Part shown: piece by piece, positions 34,652 through 43,190 of the stretch
Position numbering within the stretch: the first letter of the stretch is position 1
How the letters are laid out: the number at the start of each line of letters is the position of its first letter
Origin: Candidatus Ulvibacter alkanivorans
GTDB lineage: Bacteria > Bacteroidota > Bacteroidia > Flavobacteriales > Flavobacteriaceae
Reading direction: 5' to 3'
DNA: 48,731 nucleotides
Assembly: GCF_003333325.1 (NCBI RefSeq)
Contig: NZ_QOLC01000061.1
Location: 1 to 48,731 of the forward strand
Position numbers and translations under genes: made by a program
The notes under the pieces: generated by a model
What the model saw: the letters and a program-made list of their open reading frames with translations, nothing else
Databases searched by the model: none
What the model was told of the DNA's origin: nothing

Positions 34652-35299
34652 ATGGAGCGTCATATCGAATCTGTTGATTGGATCACTATTTCTCTAGTGG
34701 GTATTTTAATTATTTATGCCCTCGCCAAATATGCGTATCCCAAGCGATTTCAAGAATTTATATTCCTTCCGGTAACCAATAAATATTTTTTGATCCAAGG
34801 GAAGAATGATGCAATTCAACATCCATTCAATATCTTACTATTTATTAATCAAGTGCTCTGTGTTTCTTTGTTCATTTATGTTTTATTTAAAACACTACGT
34901 CCAGATTATACTAGTGAAAATGACTGGTTGTTCGTTCAAATCGTAAGTGGGTATGTCGTATTTGTTTTTGCTAAGTTCTGTGTCGAAAAGATTTTAGGCG
35001 CAATGTTCTCGATAGACTCGCTAATAAACAGGTATCTCTATCAAAAATTAAGTTATCGCAATCTGCTGTCGGTCGTACTGTTTATTGGAAATATTTTATT
35101 CTATTATCTCATACAACCTACCGGGGCGGCCTTGTTGCTATTTGTTGGTATTGTTATTCTTCTAAATGCAATTGCATTGTTATACAGTTATAAAACAAAT
35201 GGAAATTTAATAATAGGTAATTTCTTCTATTTTATTTTGTATCTTTGCGCACTTGAAATTTCACCCTACATTATTCTGTACAAAGTATTTGTATCGTAG
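34652..35299 (+). CDS. DUF4271 membrane protein
   Basis: A 215-residue integral membrane protein with about six helices (roughly 12-32, 60-82, 95-117, 137-158, 162-185, 190-212). Motifs LPVTNKYFL and LSYRNLLSVVLFIGNIL fit DUF4271, a Bacteroidota family usually located in front of hemD. ATG at 34652 is preferred to the GTG nine bases earlier. Function unknown. Confidence 0.78.
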   Translation: MERHIESVDWITISLVGILIIYALAKYAYPKRFQEFIFLPVTNKYFLIQGKNDAIQHPFNILLFINQVLCVSLFIYVLFKTLRPDYTSENDWLFVQIVSGYVVFVFAKFCVEKILGAMFSIDSLINRYLYQKLSYRNLLSVVLFIGNILFYYLIQPTGAALLLFVGIVILLNAIALLYSYKTNGNLIIGNFFYFILYLCALEISPYIILYKVFVS

Positions 35300-35320
35300 G
35301 AAAAAAACAAAATGCTGCTT

Positions 35321-36067
35321 ATGAAAGTGAAAACTATTTTAGTTTCTCAGCCTGAACCAAAGGTTGAAAACTCGCCTTATTTCGATCTAATCGATAGACA
35401 AAAAGTTAAAATAGATTTCATTCCTTTTATTCACGTTGAAGGAGTTTCGGGAAAAGAAGTGCGAACGCAAAAGGTAGATCTTACTAAGTATACCGCAATT
35501 ATTTTAACAAGTCGAAATTCTGTAGATCATTTCTTTAGAATTGCCGAAGAACTTCGTTTTAAGGTGCCGGATTCGATGAAGTATTTCTGCCAAAGTGAAG
35601 CTGTTGCCTACTATCTTCAAAAATATGTAGTGTACCGCAAGCGAAAGATCTATGTTGGAAAACGAACCTTTACCGAGCTTTCCCCGCTCATTAAGAAATA
35701 CAAGAATGAAAAGTTCTTACTGCCTTCTTCCGATAAGCTAAAGCCAGAAGTACCTACTGTACTTAACGAGCTTGGGGTTAACTGGAAGCAGTCTATTTTT
35801 TACCGAACAGTAGTGAGCGACTTGTCCGATCTGCGAAATGTGTATTATGATATCTTGGTGTTCTTTAGTCCAAGCGGAATTGAATCCTTGCTTCAGAATT
35901 TCCCCGATTTCAAACAAAACGACACTAGAATTGCCGTTTTCGGAAACACCACTGTAAAAGCCGCTACAGACAATGGATTGCGAGTCGATATTCAGGCGCC
36001 AACGCCCGAAACACCATCAATGACCATGGCGCTGGAAAAATATATTAAAGAGGTCAATAAAAAATAA
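35321..36067 (+). CDS. hemD: Uroporphyrinogen-III synthase
   Basis: A 248-residue enzyme with the bilobal HemD fold. It closes hydroxymethylbilane to uroporphyrinogen III in heme synthesis. Recognisable parts are VKTILVSQPEPKVENSPYFD at the N-terminus, ILTSRNSVDHFF near 62 and DILVFFSPSGIESLLQNF near 182. ATG at 35321 (MKVKT) is preferred to the one three codons upstream. It is downstream of DUF4271, probably co-transcribed, and ends at a bidirectional terminator shared with polA. Confidence 0.88.
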   Translation: MKVKTILVSQPEPKVENSPYFDLIDRQKVKIDFIPFIHVEGVSGKEVRTQKVDLTKYTAIILTSRNSVDHFFRIAEELRFKVPDSMKYFCQSEAVAYYLQKYVVYRKRKIYVGKRTFTELSPLIKKYKNEKFLLPSSDKLKPEVPTVLNELGVNWKQSIFYRTVVSDLSDLRNVYYDILVFFSPSGIESLLQNFPDFKQNDTRIAVFGNTTVKAATDNGLRVDIQAPTPETPSMTMALEKYIKEVNKK

Positions 36068-36101
36068 AAAAAAGCCGGAAGTTATTTTCCGGCTTTTTTT
36101 T
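36066..36101. terminator. Bidirectional terminator between hemD and polA
   Basis: AAAAAAGCCGGAA and TTCCGGCTTTTTT form a long stem around GTTATT, with A and T runs on both sides. It slightly overlaps the polA stop. Confidence 0.9.
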
Positions 36102-38973
36102 AATGCGCTTCCAACCAATTGGCGCCAACACCAATTTCCACATCTAAGGGCACCGATAGGTTATAGGCCTGCTCCATTTCAGTTTTAATTACTGTTTTTA
36201 CTTCTTCCAGCTCGGGTTTATACACATCGAATACCAGTTCATCATGCACTTGTAATAACATTTTACTTTTGTAATTGCCTGCTGAAAGTTTATCATGAAT
36301 ATTGATCATTGCGATCTTGATAATATCGGCAGCACTCCCTTGAATAGGAGCATTTACAGCATTCCGTTCTGCTGCACCTCTCACCACTGCATTGCTACCA
36401 TTAATTCCCGTTAAATAACGTCTTCGACCCAAGACCGTTTGCACATACCCATTTTCGCGTGCAAAATCTATAAGTTCGTTCATATAATTACGCAACTTAG
36501 GATAGGTCTTGTAATAGGTGTCGATCAATTCTTTAGACTCACTTCGGGATAGGTCGGTCTGATTGCTAAGTCCGAAGGCAGACACCCCATAAATGATTCC
36601 AAAATTCACTGTTTTAGCATTGCTTCGTTGTTCTCGGGTCACCTCATCTATTGATACATTAAACACTTTCGCAGCGGTCGATGCATGAATGTCTTCTCCA
36701 TTCTTAAACGCTTCTATCATGGTTTCTTCCTCGCTCAATGCGGCAATTATACGCAACTCGATCTGCGAATAATCGGCGGCTAGAAGCACATATTCCTCAT
36801 TGCGAGGTATAAAGGCCTTTCGCACTTCTCTACCGCGTTCGGTTCGAATTGGTATATTTTGTAAGTTCGGATTGTTGCTACTTAATCTACCTGTCGCTGC
36901 CACCGTTTGCATATAATCGGTATGTACTCTATGAGTGGATGGCTCTACTTGTTCCGGTAACGCATCTACATAGGTGCTTTTTAGTTTTGTAAGTCCGCGA
37001 TACTCCAACACATCTCGAATAATCTTATGGTCCTTTGCCAAGTAAGACAATACATCTTCTGCTGTTGAGAATTGACCAGTCTTTGTCTTTTTAGGCTTGT
37101 CGACCAGCTTCATCTTTCCGAAGAGAATCTCACCCAGCTGTTTTGGTGAGGCAATATTGAACGTCTCACCTGCTTCCTTGTAAATTTCCTGCTCTAGAGT
37201 AGCGATGTCTTTTTCTAAGGCTTCGGAAAGGTCCTTTAAAAATTGTTTATCTAAGTTAATTCCTTGCAACTCCATTGCTGCGAGCACACGTAGTAATGGA
37301 ATTTCGATCTCATCGAATAATTTCTGTGTTTCTGCGGCTCCCAACTCATCCTGAAAATGCTGTTTTAGCTGTAATGTTATATCGGCATCTTCTACTGCAT
37401 ATTCGGTCTGTTGCTCGATGGGCACATCGCGCATCGATTTCTGATTTTTTCCTTTTTTACCAATCAACTCGGTAATAGAGACCGGAGTATAATTGAGATA
37501 GGTTTCAGATAGCACATCCATATTATGGCGCATATCGGGATTTATAAGATAGTGGGCCAACATAGTATCGAACAATTTCCCTTGTACCGTCACCTCGTAT
37601 TTTGCCAGTACCTTGATGTCGTATTTCAAATTCTGACCCACCTTTTCTATTTCTTCCGACTCGAAGAAAGGTCGAAGCTGTTCAATTAGCTCTTGAGCTT
37701 TAGCCTTATTTTCCGGAAATGGCACATAAAATCCTTTCCCGGCCTCCCATGAAAAGGCGATCCCCACCAAAGTCGCTGTTAGTGGGTTCAAGCCGGTAGT
37801 TTCGGTATCGAAACAAACACTCGATTGTTTCATTAGGTTTTGCACGAATAACTTCATCCCCATTCCCGGCTGCACCGTTTGATAGAAATGTTCGGTATCG
37901 TTAATTGTTTTACGCGAGCTATATGTCTTAGCGGCTTCAGTAGCCTCACCATCACCACCAAACAAGGAGAACTGGCCTTGCCCAGCTTGTCCTTGGGGTG
38001 TTGCGGCTGGCGCTTCTGCTTTCGTTTCAGGTTTGGTTACGTTTTCCTTGGGTTGATGTTCGGTGCCTAAACTTGCCATACCCGCCTCAGAGAAGGCCTT
38101 GAGAAAATTATCTTTCAATCTCCTAAACTCCAACTCGTCGAAAATTTCCATGACCTTTTCGGTGTCTGGAGGGCACATCTCAAAGTCTTCATAATTGAAC
38201 TCTAAAGGTACATCTAGCATGATGGCTGCCAATTTCTTAGATAACCTGCCTAGTGCTGCATTGGCTTCTACTTTTTCTTTCATCTTGCCTTTCAATTGGT
38301 CTGTGTTCGCCAGCAGCCCTTCCATTGAACCGTATGCTTTGATAAACTTTTTGGCAGTTTTATCCCCCACTCCTGGCAGTCCCGGAATGTTATCGCTAGA
38401 ATCACCCATCATGCCCAAATAATCTATAACTTGCTCTGGACGCTCTACTTCAAATTTTTTCTGTACCTCAGGAATGCCCCAGATTTCATAGCCTCCTCCA
38501 AAAGATTTGGGGCGGTACATAAAAATGTTATCAGAAACCAATTGTGCGAAATCTTTATCGGGCGTGACCATAAATGTTTGGTAGCCTTCTTTTTCGGCTT
38601 TTTTTGCCAGTGTTCCAATCACATCATCTGCCTCGAACCCCTCTTGTACCATGATCGGTATTTTCATAGCCTCAAGTATATCGCAGATTATTGGGACGGC
38701 CGTTCGAATGTCATCTGGTGTCTCATCACGGTTAGCCTTGTATTCTTCGTACATCTCTACCCTGTCGGTGCTTCCGCCTTTATCAAAACAAACCGCCAAA
38801 TGATTTGGGCGTTCCCGTTTTATAACATCGATGAGCGAATTCATAAAGCCCATGATGGCAGAAGTATTCAACCCTTTGGAATTAATTCTCGGATTTTTTA
38901 TAAAAGCGTAATACCCTCTAAAAATCAAGGCATAAGCATCGACAAGAAACAGTCTTTTTTGTGGATCTGGCAT
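36100..38973 (-). CDS. polA: DNA polymerase I
   Basis: A 957-residue three-domain enzyme. Residues 1-290 form the 5'-3' exonuclease (VDAYALIFRGYYAF; EADDVIGTLA; GDSSDNIPGLPGVGDKTA). A Gln/Ala-rich linker follows, then a 3'-5' exonuclease with CFDTETTGLNP, VGQNLKYDIKVL and YAVEDADITL, so proofreading residues are present. The polymerase has LAADYSQIELRI, TVNFGIIYG and QVHDELVFDV. It fills gaps and removes RNA primers. It stands alone and is convergent with hemD. Confidence 0.96.
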   Translation of the reverse strand: MPDPQKRLFLVDAYALIFRGYYAFIKNPRINSKGLNTSAIMGFMNSLIDVIKRERPNHLAVCFDKGGSTDRVEMYEEYKANRDETPDDIRTAVPIICDILEAMKIPIMVQEGFEADDVIGTLAKKAEKEGYQTFMVTPDKDFAQLVSDNIFMYRPKSFGGGYEIWGIPEVQKKFEVERPEQVIDYLGMMGDSSDNIPGLPGVGDKTAKKFIKAYGSMEGLLANTDQLKGKMKEKVEANAALGRLSKKLAAIMLDVPLEFNYEDFEMCPPDTEKVMEIFDELEFRRLKDNFLKAFSEAGMASLGTEHQPKENVTKPETKAEAPAATPQGQAGQGQFSLFGGDGEATEAAKTYSSRKTINDTEHFYQTVQPGMGMKLFVQNLMKQSSVCFDTETTGLNPLTATLVGIAFSWEAGKGFYVPFPENKAKAQELIEQLRPFFESEEIEKVGQNLKYDIKVLAKYEVTVQGKLFDTMLAHYLINPDMRHNMDVLSETYLNYTPVSITELIGKKGKNQKSMRDVPIEQQTEYAVEDADITLQLKQHFQDELGAAETQKLFDEIEIPLLRVLAAMELQGINLDKQFLKDLSEALEKDIATLEQEIYKEAGETFNIASPKQLGEILFGKMKLVDKPKKTKTGQFSTAEDVLSYLAKDHKIIRDVLEYRGLTKLKSTYVDALPEQVEPSTHRVHTDYMQTVAATGRLSSNNPNLQNIPIRTERGREVRKAFIPRNEEYVLLAADYSQIELRIIAALSEEETMIEAFKNGEDIHASTAAKVFNVSIDEVTREQRSNAKTVNFGIIYGVSAFGLSNQTDLSRSESKELIDTYYKTYPKLRNYMNELIDFARENGYVQTVLGRRRYLTGINGSNAVVRGAAERNAVNAPIQGSAADIIKIAMINIHDKLSAGNYKSKMLLQVHDELVFDVYKPELEEVKTVIKTEMEQAYNLSVPLDVEIGVGANWLEAH

Positions 38974-39048
38974 GGAAAATTTTTGGTTATTGGTGTCTCA
39001 ACGAATTGTGATTACCGACATTCTCTTCAAAAATAAAAAGAAGCAATT

Positions 39049-39066
39049 AGAAAACAGTCGTTTTCT
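39049..39066 (-). terminator. Weak hairpin after the DUF5916 gene
   Basis: AGAAAAC and GTTTTCT pair around AGTC, followed on the minus strand by AATTGCTTCTTTTTATTTTTG. A weak intrinsic terminator is possible. Confidence 0.35.
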
Positions 39067-39190
39067 GTAAAAAAGAACAACACTAACTATTCATCTTACA
39101 AAACAGGTAGTTGCTCATCTTTCCGAAGCAAATCAACACAATATTCCCTCAAATTACCATTGCATTAGAATACATAGTGCACTGGGTGCC

Positions 39191-41833
39191 TCACAACACA
39201 AATCGATAGGTCGCTTTTATCAAGAATGTGTTTTGTGGTTGTTGATCGAAGATCTGGTTATCGATTATAGTATTAAAATCGTTTTCGGCTTCACCTAAAC
39301 CGGTAATTCCTTGAGACCACACCAAAAAGATCTCGGAGCCCGGAATATATTCCCAACGCACTACAAGATTAGACCGAAACTGAACAAAGGCGAAATTAGG
39401 GTTTCCAAATTGATAGTCGTTGGCACCATCGGTGTCCTCATCTATAAAGTAACTTCCCTCATTAAAAGAAATTTGTTGCTCGTTATACAAACGCACTCTT
39501 TCGTCAAGGTCTTTGGCAACAGGATTGGTTACAAAATTAAAATTGGAGTACCTTCCCCTCGAAATAAATGGTTGTCCGTAATACTGAATGGTAAGGTTAG
39601 GGTTAATGGTATAATTTACCCGTAGCGTAGCACTTATCGTCTCTTGATCAATCTCGCCCGTAATGTAGCGAGTAGTACCGTTAAAATCTTGCTGACTTAC
39701 ATACTGTGTTTTGTTGGGACTTATCTCAAATCGTGTATCCAGCGACAAGCTTAATGCATTTAAGGGTTGGTAGCGAAACCGCAGTTCATATCTTCGCAAT
39801 CCAAAGTTGGCTTGTTTGGCCTGAGAATGCACATAACCTGCAACCGTACTAAACTTTTTTCGCTGATCGGTCCCGGCAAAAAGAAAACCAAAGTTCTCTT
39901 CGGAATAGCGCCATCTTGGCCCACCACGTAAAAATGAATTTATATAGATCCTTGGCTTATGGGCTGCACCACCTTCGACAAACCAGTTGTTCTTTAAATT
40001 AACAAAGCCGTTTAACTCGTATTGCATACGGTTGTAATTACCTTCAAAATCGAAGTTGGATGTCTGACTAAGACGAAAGTTGGCTCTTCGATACCAATCG
40101 GTTGGTTTGTTGAACAGTCGAGTGATATTTGCATATTGAAAGATATCATCGGCTCTTCGAAGGAAGCCAATATCGTTTAACTCCAATTCAGGCGACCTCC
40201 ATGAAGCTCCTGCATTGTAGCGCCAATCGCCGGCACCCGACTTTCCGAAGCCAAGCTGCCCGCCAGTACCTGTTAAAGAAGTCTTAGTAGGATCGACAGA
40301 AATATGACTCGCATCGGTTCGCTGGAACAAATGCACGATAGACCGCTGTGTTTGTTCAATTGCCTCTTTAGAACCTGTTACATGACTGGTTACTAAATTT
40401 CCTTCCAGATAATACGTACGTTCTTTCCAGTTATGTCTAAAATCTAACCCCCAGCTCGTCGCATTTTTATGCAGAAAGGTCACATTGTCCTCCAGATCGC
40501 GAATGGTTGAAGTAACTATGCCACCCACAAAGCTATTGTTATCGTTAAAATCCTTTTGAGCTCTACCAACAAAGTAATTGGTAAGCGGTTCCACTAAGGT
40601 CTCTCCTTCGGAACCATCTTGATTTATGACATCGGCAAATTCTTTAGAAGTAACACTTTCTAGCACACCCAAAGACCATCCATTTTGAGTCTTTCCACTA
40701 AATTTAGCCGCTCCCAAGATGGTCGTATTATCGGGTTGATCAATAAATAAAGTGTTGGGACCAACAGCCGAACCTTGTGGGCTGCGACCAATACGGCGTG
40801 AGAAAAACAGATTGTCTGAATTTCCACTAATATTATAATCGAATATGTTCTTATTTTCGACAAAGAAGGGTCGGCGCTCCTGAAAGAAGATCTCAAAACC
40901 ATCTAATGCTATAGCACCTGGATCAGCATCTACTTGTCCAAAATCCGGGTTTATGGTAACGTCTAATGTAAGGTCGTTGGTAATACCAATCTTGGCATCG
41001 AGACCTCCGGTAAGTCGCGCATCGCTTCCATCAAGAAACGGATTGCCCGGCACTTCTTCGTAGGTATCTAATTGCGCCACTGTATACGGCTGAATTTCTA
41101 ATTGTTTTTGAGGTTTTAGACCTTTTATACCCCTTAGTTCTCCAAAAGCACTTACCCATCCCGGCGGATTAGGAGGCAACTGCTGCCAGGTAGAACGTTC
41201 TTCATTGCTAAAATACCGTCGTGTTGATTGCAACCCCCAAACTTGTTCCTCTTCAGCACCAAAACGCAACTGACTTAGTGGTATTCGCATTTCGGCAGTC
41301 CATCCTTCGGCTATTGTTCCCGTCTTTACATACCAGATAGGGTTCCAACTACTATCAAAATTACCATTGTTCGAAATAAATTCATCTCCTTTTACACCCG
41401 ATGCTGAGATTGTAAATGAAAACCCTGTGCGGTCATCCCCATAACTATCTATATTGATCTCTACCCAATCCCCCGGAAAATCATCACGGCGTCCCAGTCG
41501 ACGTTCGATATTACTAAGGTCTGATTCATAACAAATAAATGCAACATACAGGTTCTTGTCGTCGTAAACGATTTTCATTTTGGTCTGTTCGCTTGGAGCA
41601 GTACCATTATCCGGTTCAAACTCCACATAATCTGTGGTCCATTCAACCGCATCCCATGCCTCCTCGTTGATGTTTCCATCTATAGCTATTGGAGTTGCAT
41701 TAGAAATTGAAGCCGTGGTGTAGCTGCGTTTTGGATATTCATTAGGTATTTCGGTAGTGGTTTCTTCTTGTGCGAGTACGAGGATTGGCAACAATAAAAA
41801 GAGCACTATAAGGTTGCGCGAAGACAAGTTCAT
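39191..41833 (-). CDS. DUF5916 outer-membrane protein with CBM9-like domain
   Basis: An 880-residue exported protein. Signal peptide 1-21 (ending LVLAQ). Residues about 45-220 form a CBM9-like sugar-binding beta-sandwich (IDGNINEEAWDAVEW; DDKNLYVAFICY). The rest is the DUF5916 region (NPDFGQVDADPGAIALDGFEIFFQERRPFFVENKNIF in parts), rich in alternating strands and ending RYRFVL-like with terminal aromatic/leucine, as in outer-membrane barrels. The biological role is unknown; neighbours give no substrate hint. Confidence 0.85.
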   Translation of the reverse strand: MNLSSRNLIVLFLLLPILVLAQEETTTEIPNEYPKRSYTTASISNATPIAIDGNINEEAWDAVEWTTDYVEFEPDNGTAPSEQTKMKIVYDDKNLYVAFICYESDLSNIERRLGRRDDFPGDWVEINIDSYGDDRTGFSFTISASGVKGDEFISNNGNFDSSWNPIWYVKTGTIAEGWTAEMRIPLSQLRFGAEEEQVWGLQSTRRYFSNEERSTWQQLPPNPPGWVSAFGELRGIKGLKPQKQLEIQPYTVAQLDTYEEVPGNPFLDGSDARLTGGLDAKIGITNDLTLDVTINPDFGQVDADPGAIALDGFEIFFQERRPFFVENKNIFDYNISGNSDNLFFSRRIGRSPQGSAVGPNTLFIDQPDNTTILGAAKFSGKTQNGWSLGVLESVTSKEFADVINQDGSEGETLVEPLTNYFVGRAQKDFNDNNSFVGGIVTSTIRDLEDNVTFLHKNATSWGLDFRHNWKERTYYLEGNLVTSHVTGSKEAIEQTQRSIVHLFQRTDASHISVDPTKTSLTGTGGQLGFGKSGAGDWRYNAGASWRSPELELNDIGFLRRADDIFQYANITRLFNKPTDWYRRANFRLSQTSNFDFEGNYNRMQYELNGFVNLKNNWFVEGGAAHKPRIYINSFLRGGPRWRYSEENFGFLFAGTDQRKKFSTVAGYVHSQAKQANFGLRRYELRFRYQPLNALSLSLDTRFEISPNKTQYVSQQDFNGTTRYITGEIDQETISATLRVNYTINPNLTIQYYGQPFISRGRYSNFNFVTNPVAKDLDERVRLYNEQQISFNEGSYFIDEDTDGANDYQFGNPNFAFVQFRSNLVVRWEYIPGSEIFLVWSQGITGLGEAENDFNTIIDNQIFDQQPQNTFLIKATYRFVL

Positions 41834-41958
41834 TTGATTGGTTGGTTGATTGATGATTATCTTAAAGACCCTTTACAACGCTGCTATGTGACAGTCTAAT
41901 ATGTAATTTAAGAAAGTTTTAACATTTAATCGTATAGTAGCGCCACTATAGAAACAGT

Positions 41959-41966
41959 TATCTTTA
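41959..41966 (+). promoter_or_regulatory. TATCTTTA -7-like element
   Basis: TATCTTTA, 16 bases before the ATG of the kinase-like gene. Same variant as at 16951. Confidence 0.3.
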
Positions 41967-41982
41967 CTAACAAGAAGGATAT

Positions 41983-43056
41983 ATGAGAAAATTAATTTCC
42001 AAAAAGAAACCCGCGTACGAGATCTCTGATTCGCTGTCAAATTATTTGTCACGTCACGGAAGGATGATCAAGATTCCTATTTATTACGACGATCTATTAC
42101 GATTTCAAGGGTCGGTCGTGATCTACGATAAATATGGTAATGACACCTTATGGATAAGTGTGTATTATACCCAAAGCGAACAACAGGAAATAGAGTTTAG
42201 CCTAAAGCGCATGTATTCCATCCTGCATAGTGACGGAAGTGACAGTTTGTTGCCCTATGTTACCATAGACAGTATAGATTTTTGCACCTTCGGAAACACA
42301 AAACCATTTCGCATAAAAGTGCGAAATATTCTAAACGATAATTATATCTTCTTCTATTTAAAGAAAGCCGATGCTTCTCGCATCTACGGCTTAGAATTGG
42401 AACATCTGCTCTCTCCTAACCATATTACTTTTTTAGTGCATGGCAACAGTTTGATCGAAGAACATATCTCCGGAATTCCCGGAGATGATTTTATCGAGAA
42501 CCATTTGGACCAATGCTCGGAACGTGATAAAAAAGAGATCGCAAAGGAGTTTGTTAAGTTCAACGAGCGATGTTTTGTTAGACTGCTTGGCGACATGCGA
42601 TCTTATAACTACGTAATGGTTCTTACGCATGATTTCGATCGTATTCAGTATCGCATTCGTGCAATCGATTTCGACCAACAATCTTACGAAGGCAATACCA
42701 AAGTTTACAAACCTCAATTTTTAAAAGAAAACAATCGGTTGGTCCAAATGACTGTGGACCTGCTGCAGGATGAATCGGTAGAACAATACAAGCGCGAAGA
42801 ACGATCTATGTTGGCCAAACGTGCCACTAGTGAAAAGACAAGGTTAGAAGAATTGATGCATTGCATGCGAACCGATACTATTGCCCCAAAAGAAAAGATC
42901 AAAGAGCTCAAATATTCCTTATTCGATCTAACCGGGGATATCAATTTTAAAAAATCCTCGAATATGGGTGAAATACTGGATAGTGCTCTAGATTTTATCG
43001 TGCGAAACTATCAGAACGAAAACCCGTTTATTATTTCAGACACGGACGTTTCTTAG
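41983..43056 (+). CDS. Unrecognised protein with kinase-like catalytic motifs
   Basis: I do not recognise this 357-residue protein. No signal peptide or membrane helix is visible. Residues 135-230 contain LVHGNSLIEEHISGIPG, then FVRLLGDMRSYNYVMVL and, after YRIRA, IDFDQQSYEG. The order GD-x5-N followed by an IDFD resembles the catalytic loop and metal-binding aspartate of aminoglycoside-phosphotransferase or protein-kinase-like folds, although no glycine loop is obvious. The C-terminal 120 residues are helical and charged. It is followed within seven bases by a copy of the CTTCGGAA octamer. A kinase assignment is inference only. Confidence 0.45.
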   Translation: MRKLISKKKPAYEISDSLSNYLSRHGRMIKIPIYYDDLLRFQGSVVIYDKYGNDTLWISVYYTQSEQQEIEFSLKRMYSILHSDGSDSLLPYVTIDSIDFCTFGNTKPFRIKVRNILNDNYIFFYLKKADASRIYGLELEHLLSPNHITFLVHGNSLIEEHISGIPGDDFIENHLDQCSERDKKEIAKEFVKFNERCFVRLLGDMRSYNYVMVLTHDFDRIQYRIRAIDFDQQSYEGNTKVYKPQFLKENNRLVQMTVDLLQDESVEQYKREERSMLAKRATSEKTRLEELMHCMRTDTIAPKEKIKELKYSLFDLTGDINFKKSSNMGEILDSALDFIVRNYQNENPFIISDTDVS

Positions 43057-43139
43057 GGTTTTCTTCGGAAAACTTGTTCTATCAGTACACTAGCATAAAA
43101 TAATTGTTGCTTTTTTTATTATGCATGCATAGTATATTG

Positions 43140-43147
43140 TATCTTTA
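43140..43147 (+). promoter_or_regulatory. TATCTTTA -7-like element of pyc
   Basis: TATCTTTA, 43 bases before the pyruvate carboxylase ATG at 43191. Same variant as at 16951. Confidence 0.3.
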
Positions 43148-43190
43148 TGCTGTTTGTCAAAATATCACACCATCCATTAACCGAATTCTT

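Noticed and set aside
35240..35247. TATCTTTG as a promoter for hemD inside the DUF4271 gene
   Set aside because: It encodes part of a hydrophobic helix (TAT CTT TG) and has no TTG at the right distance; kept only as a weak possibility.
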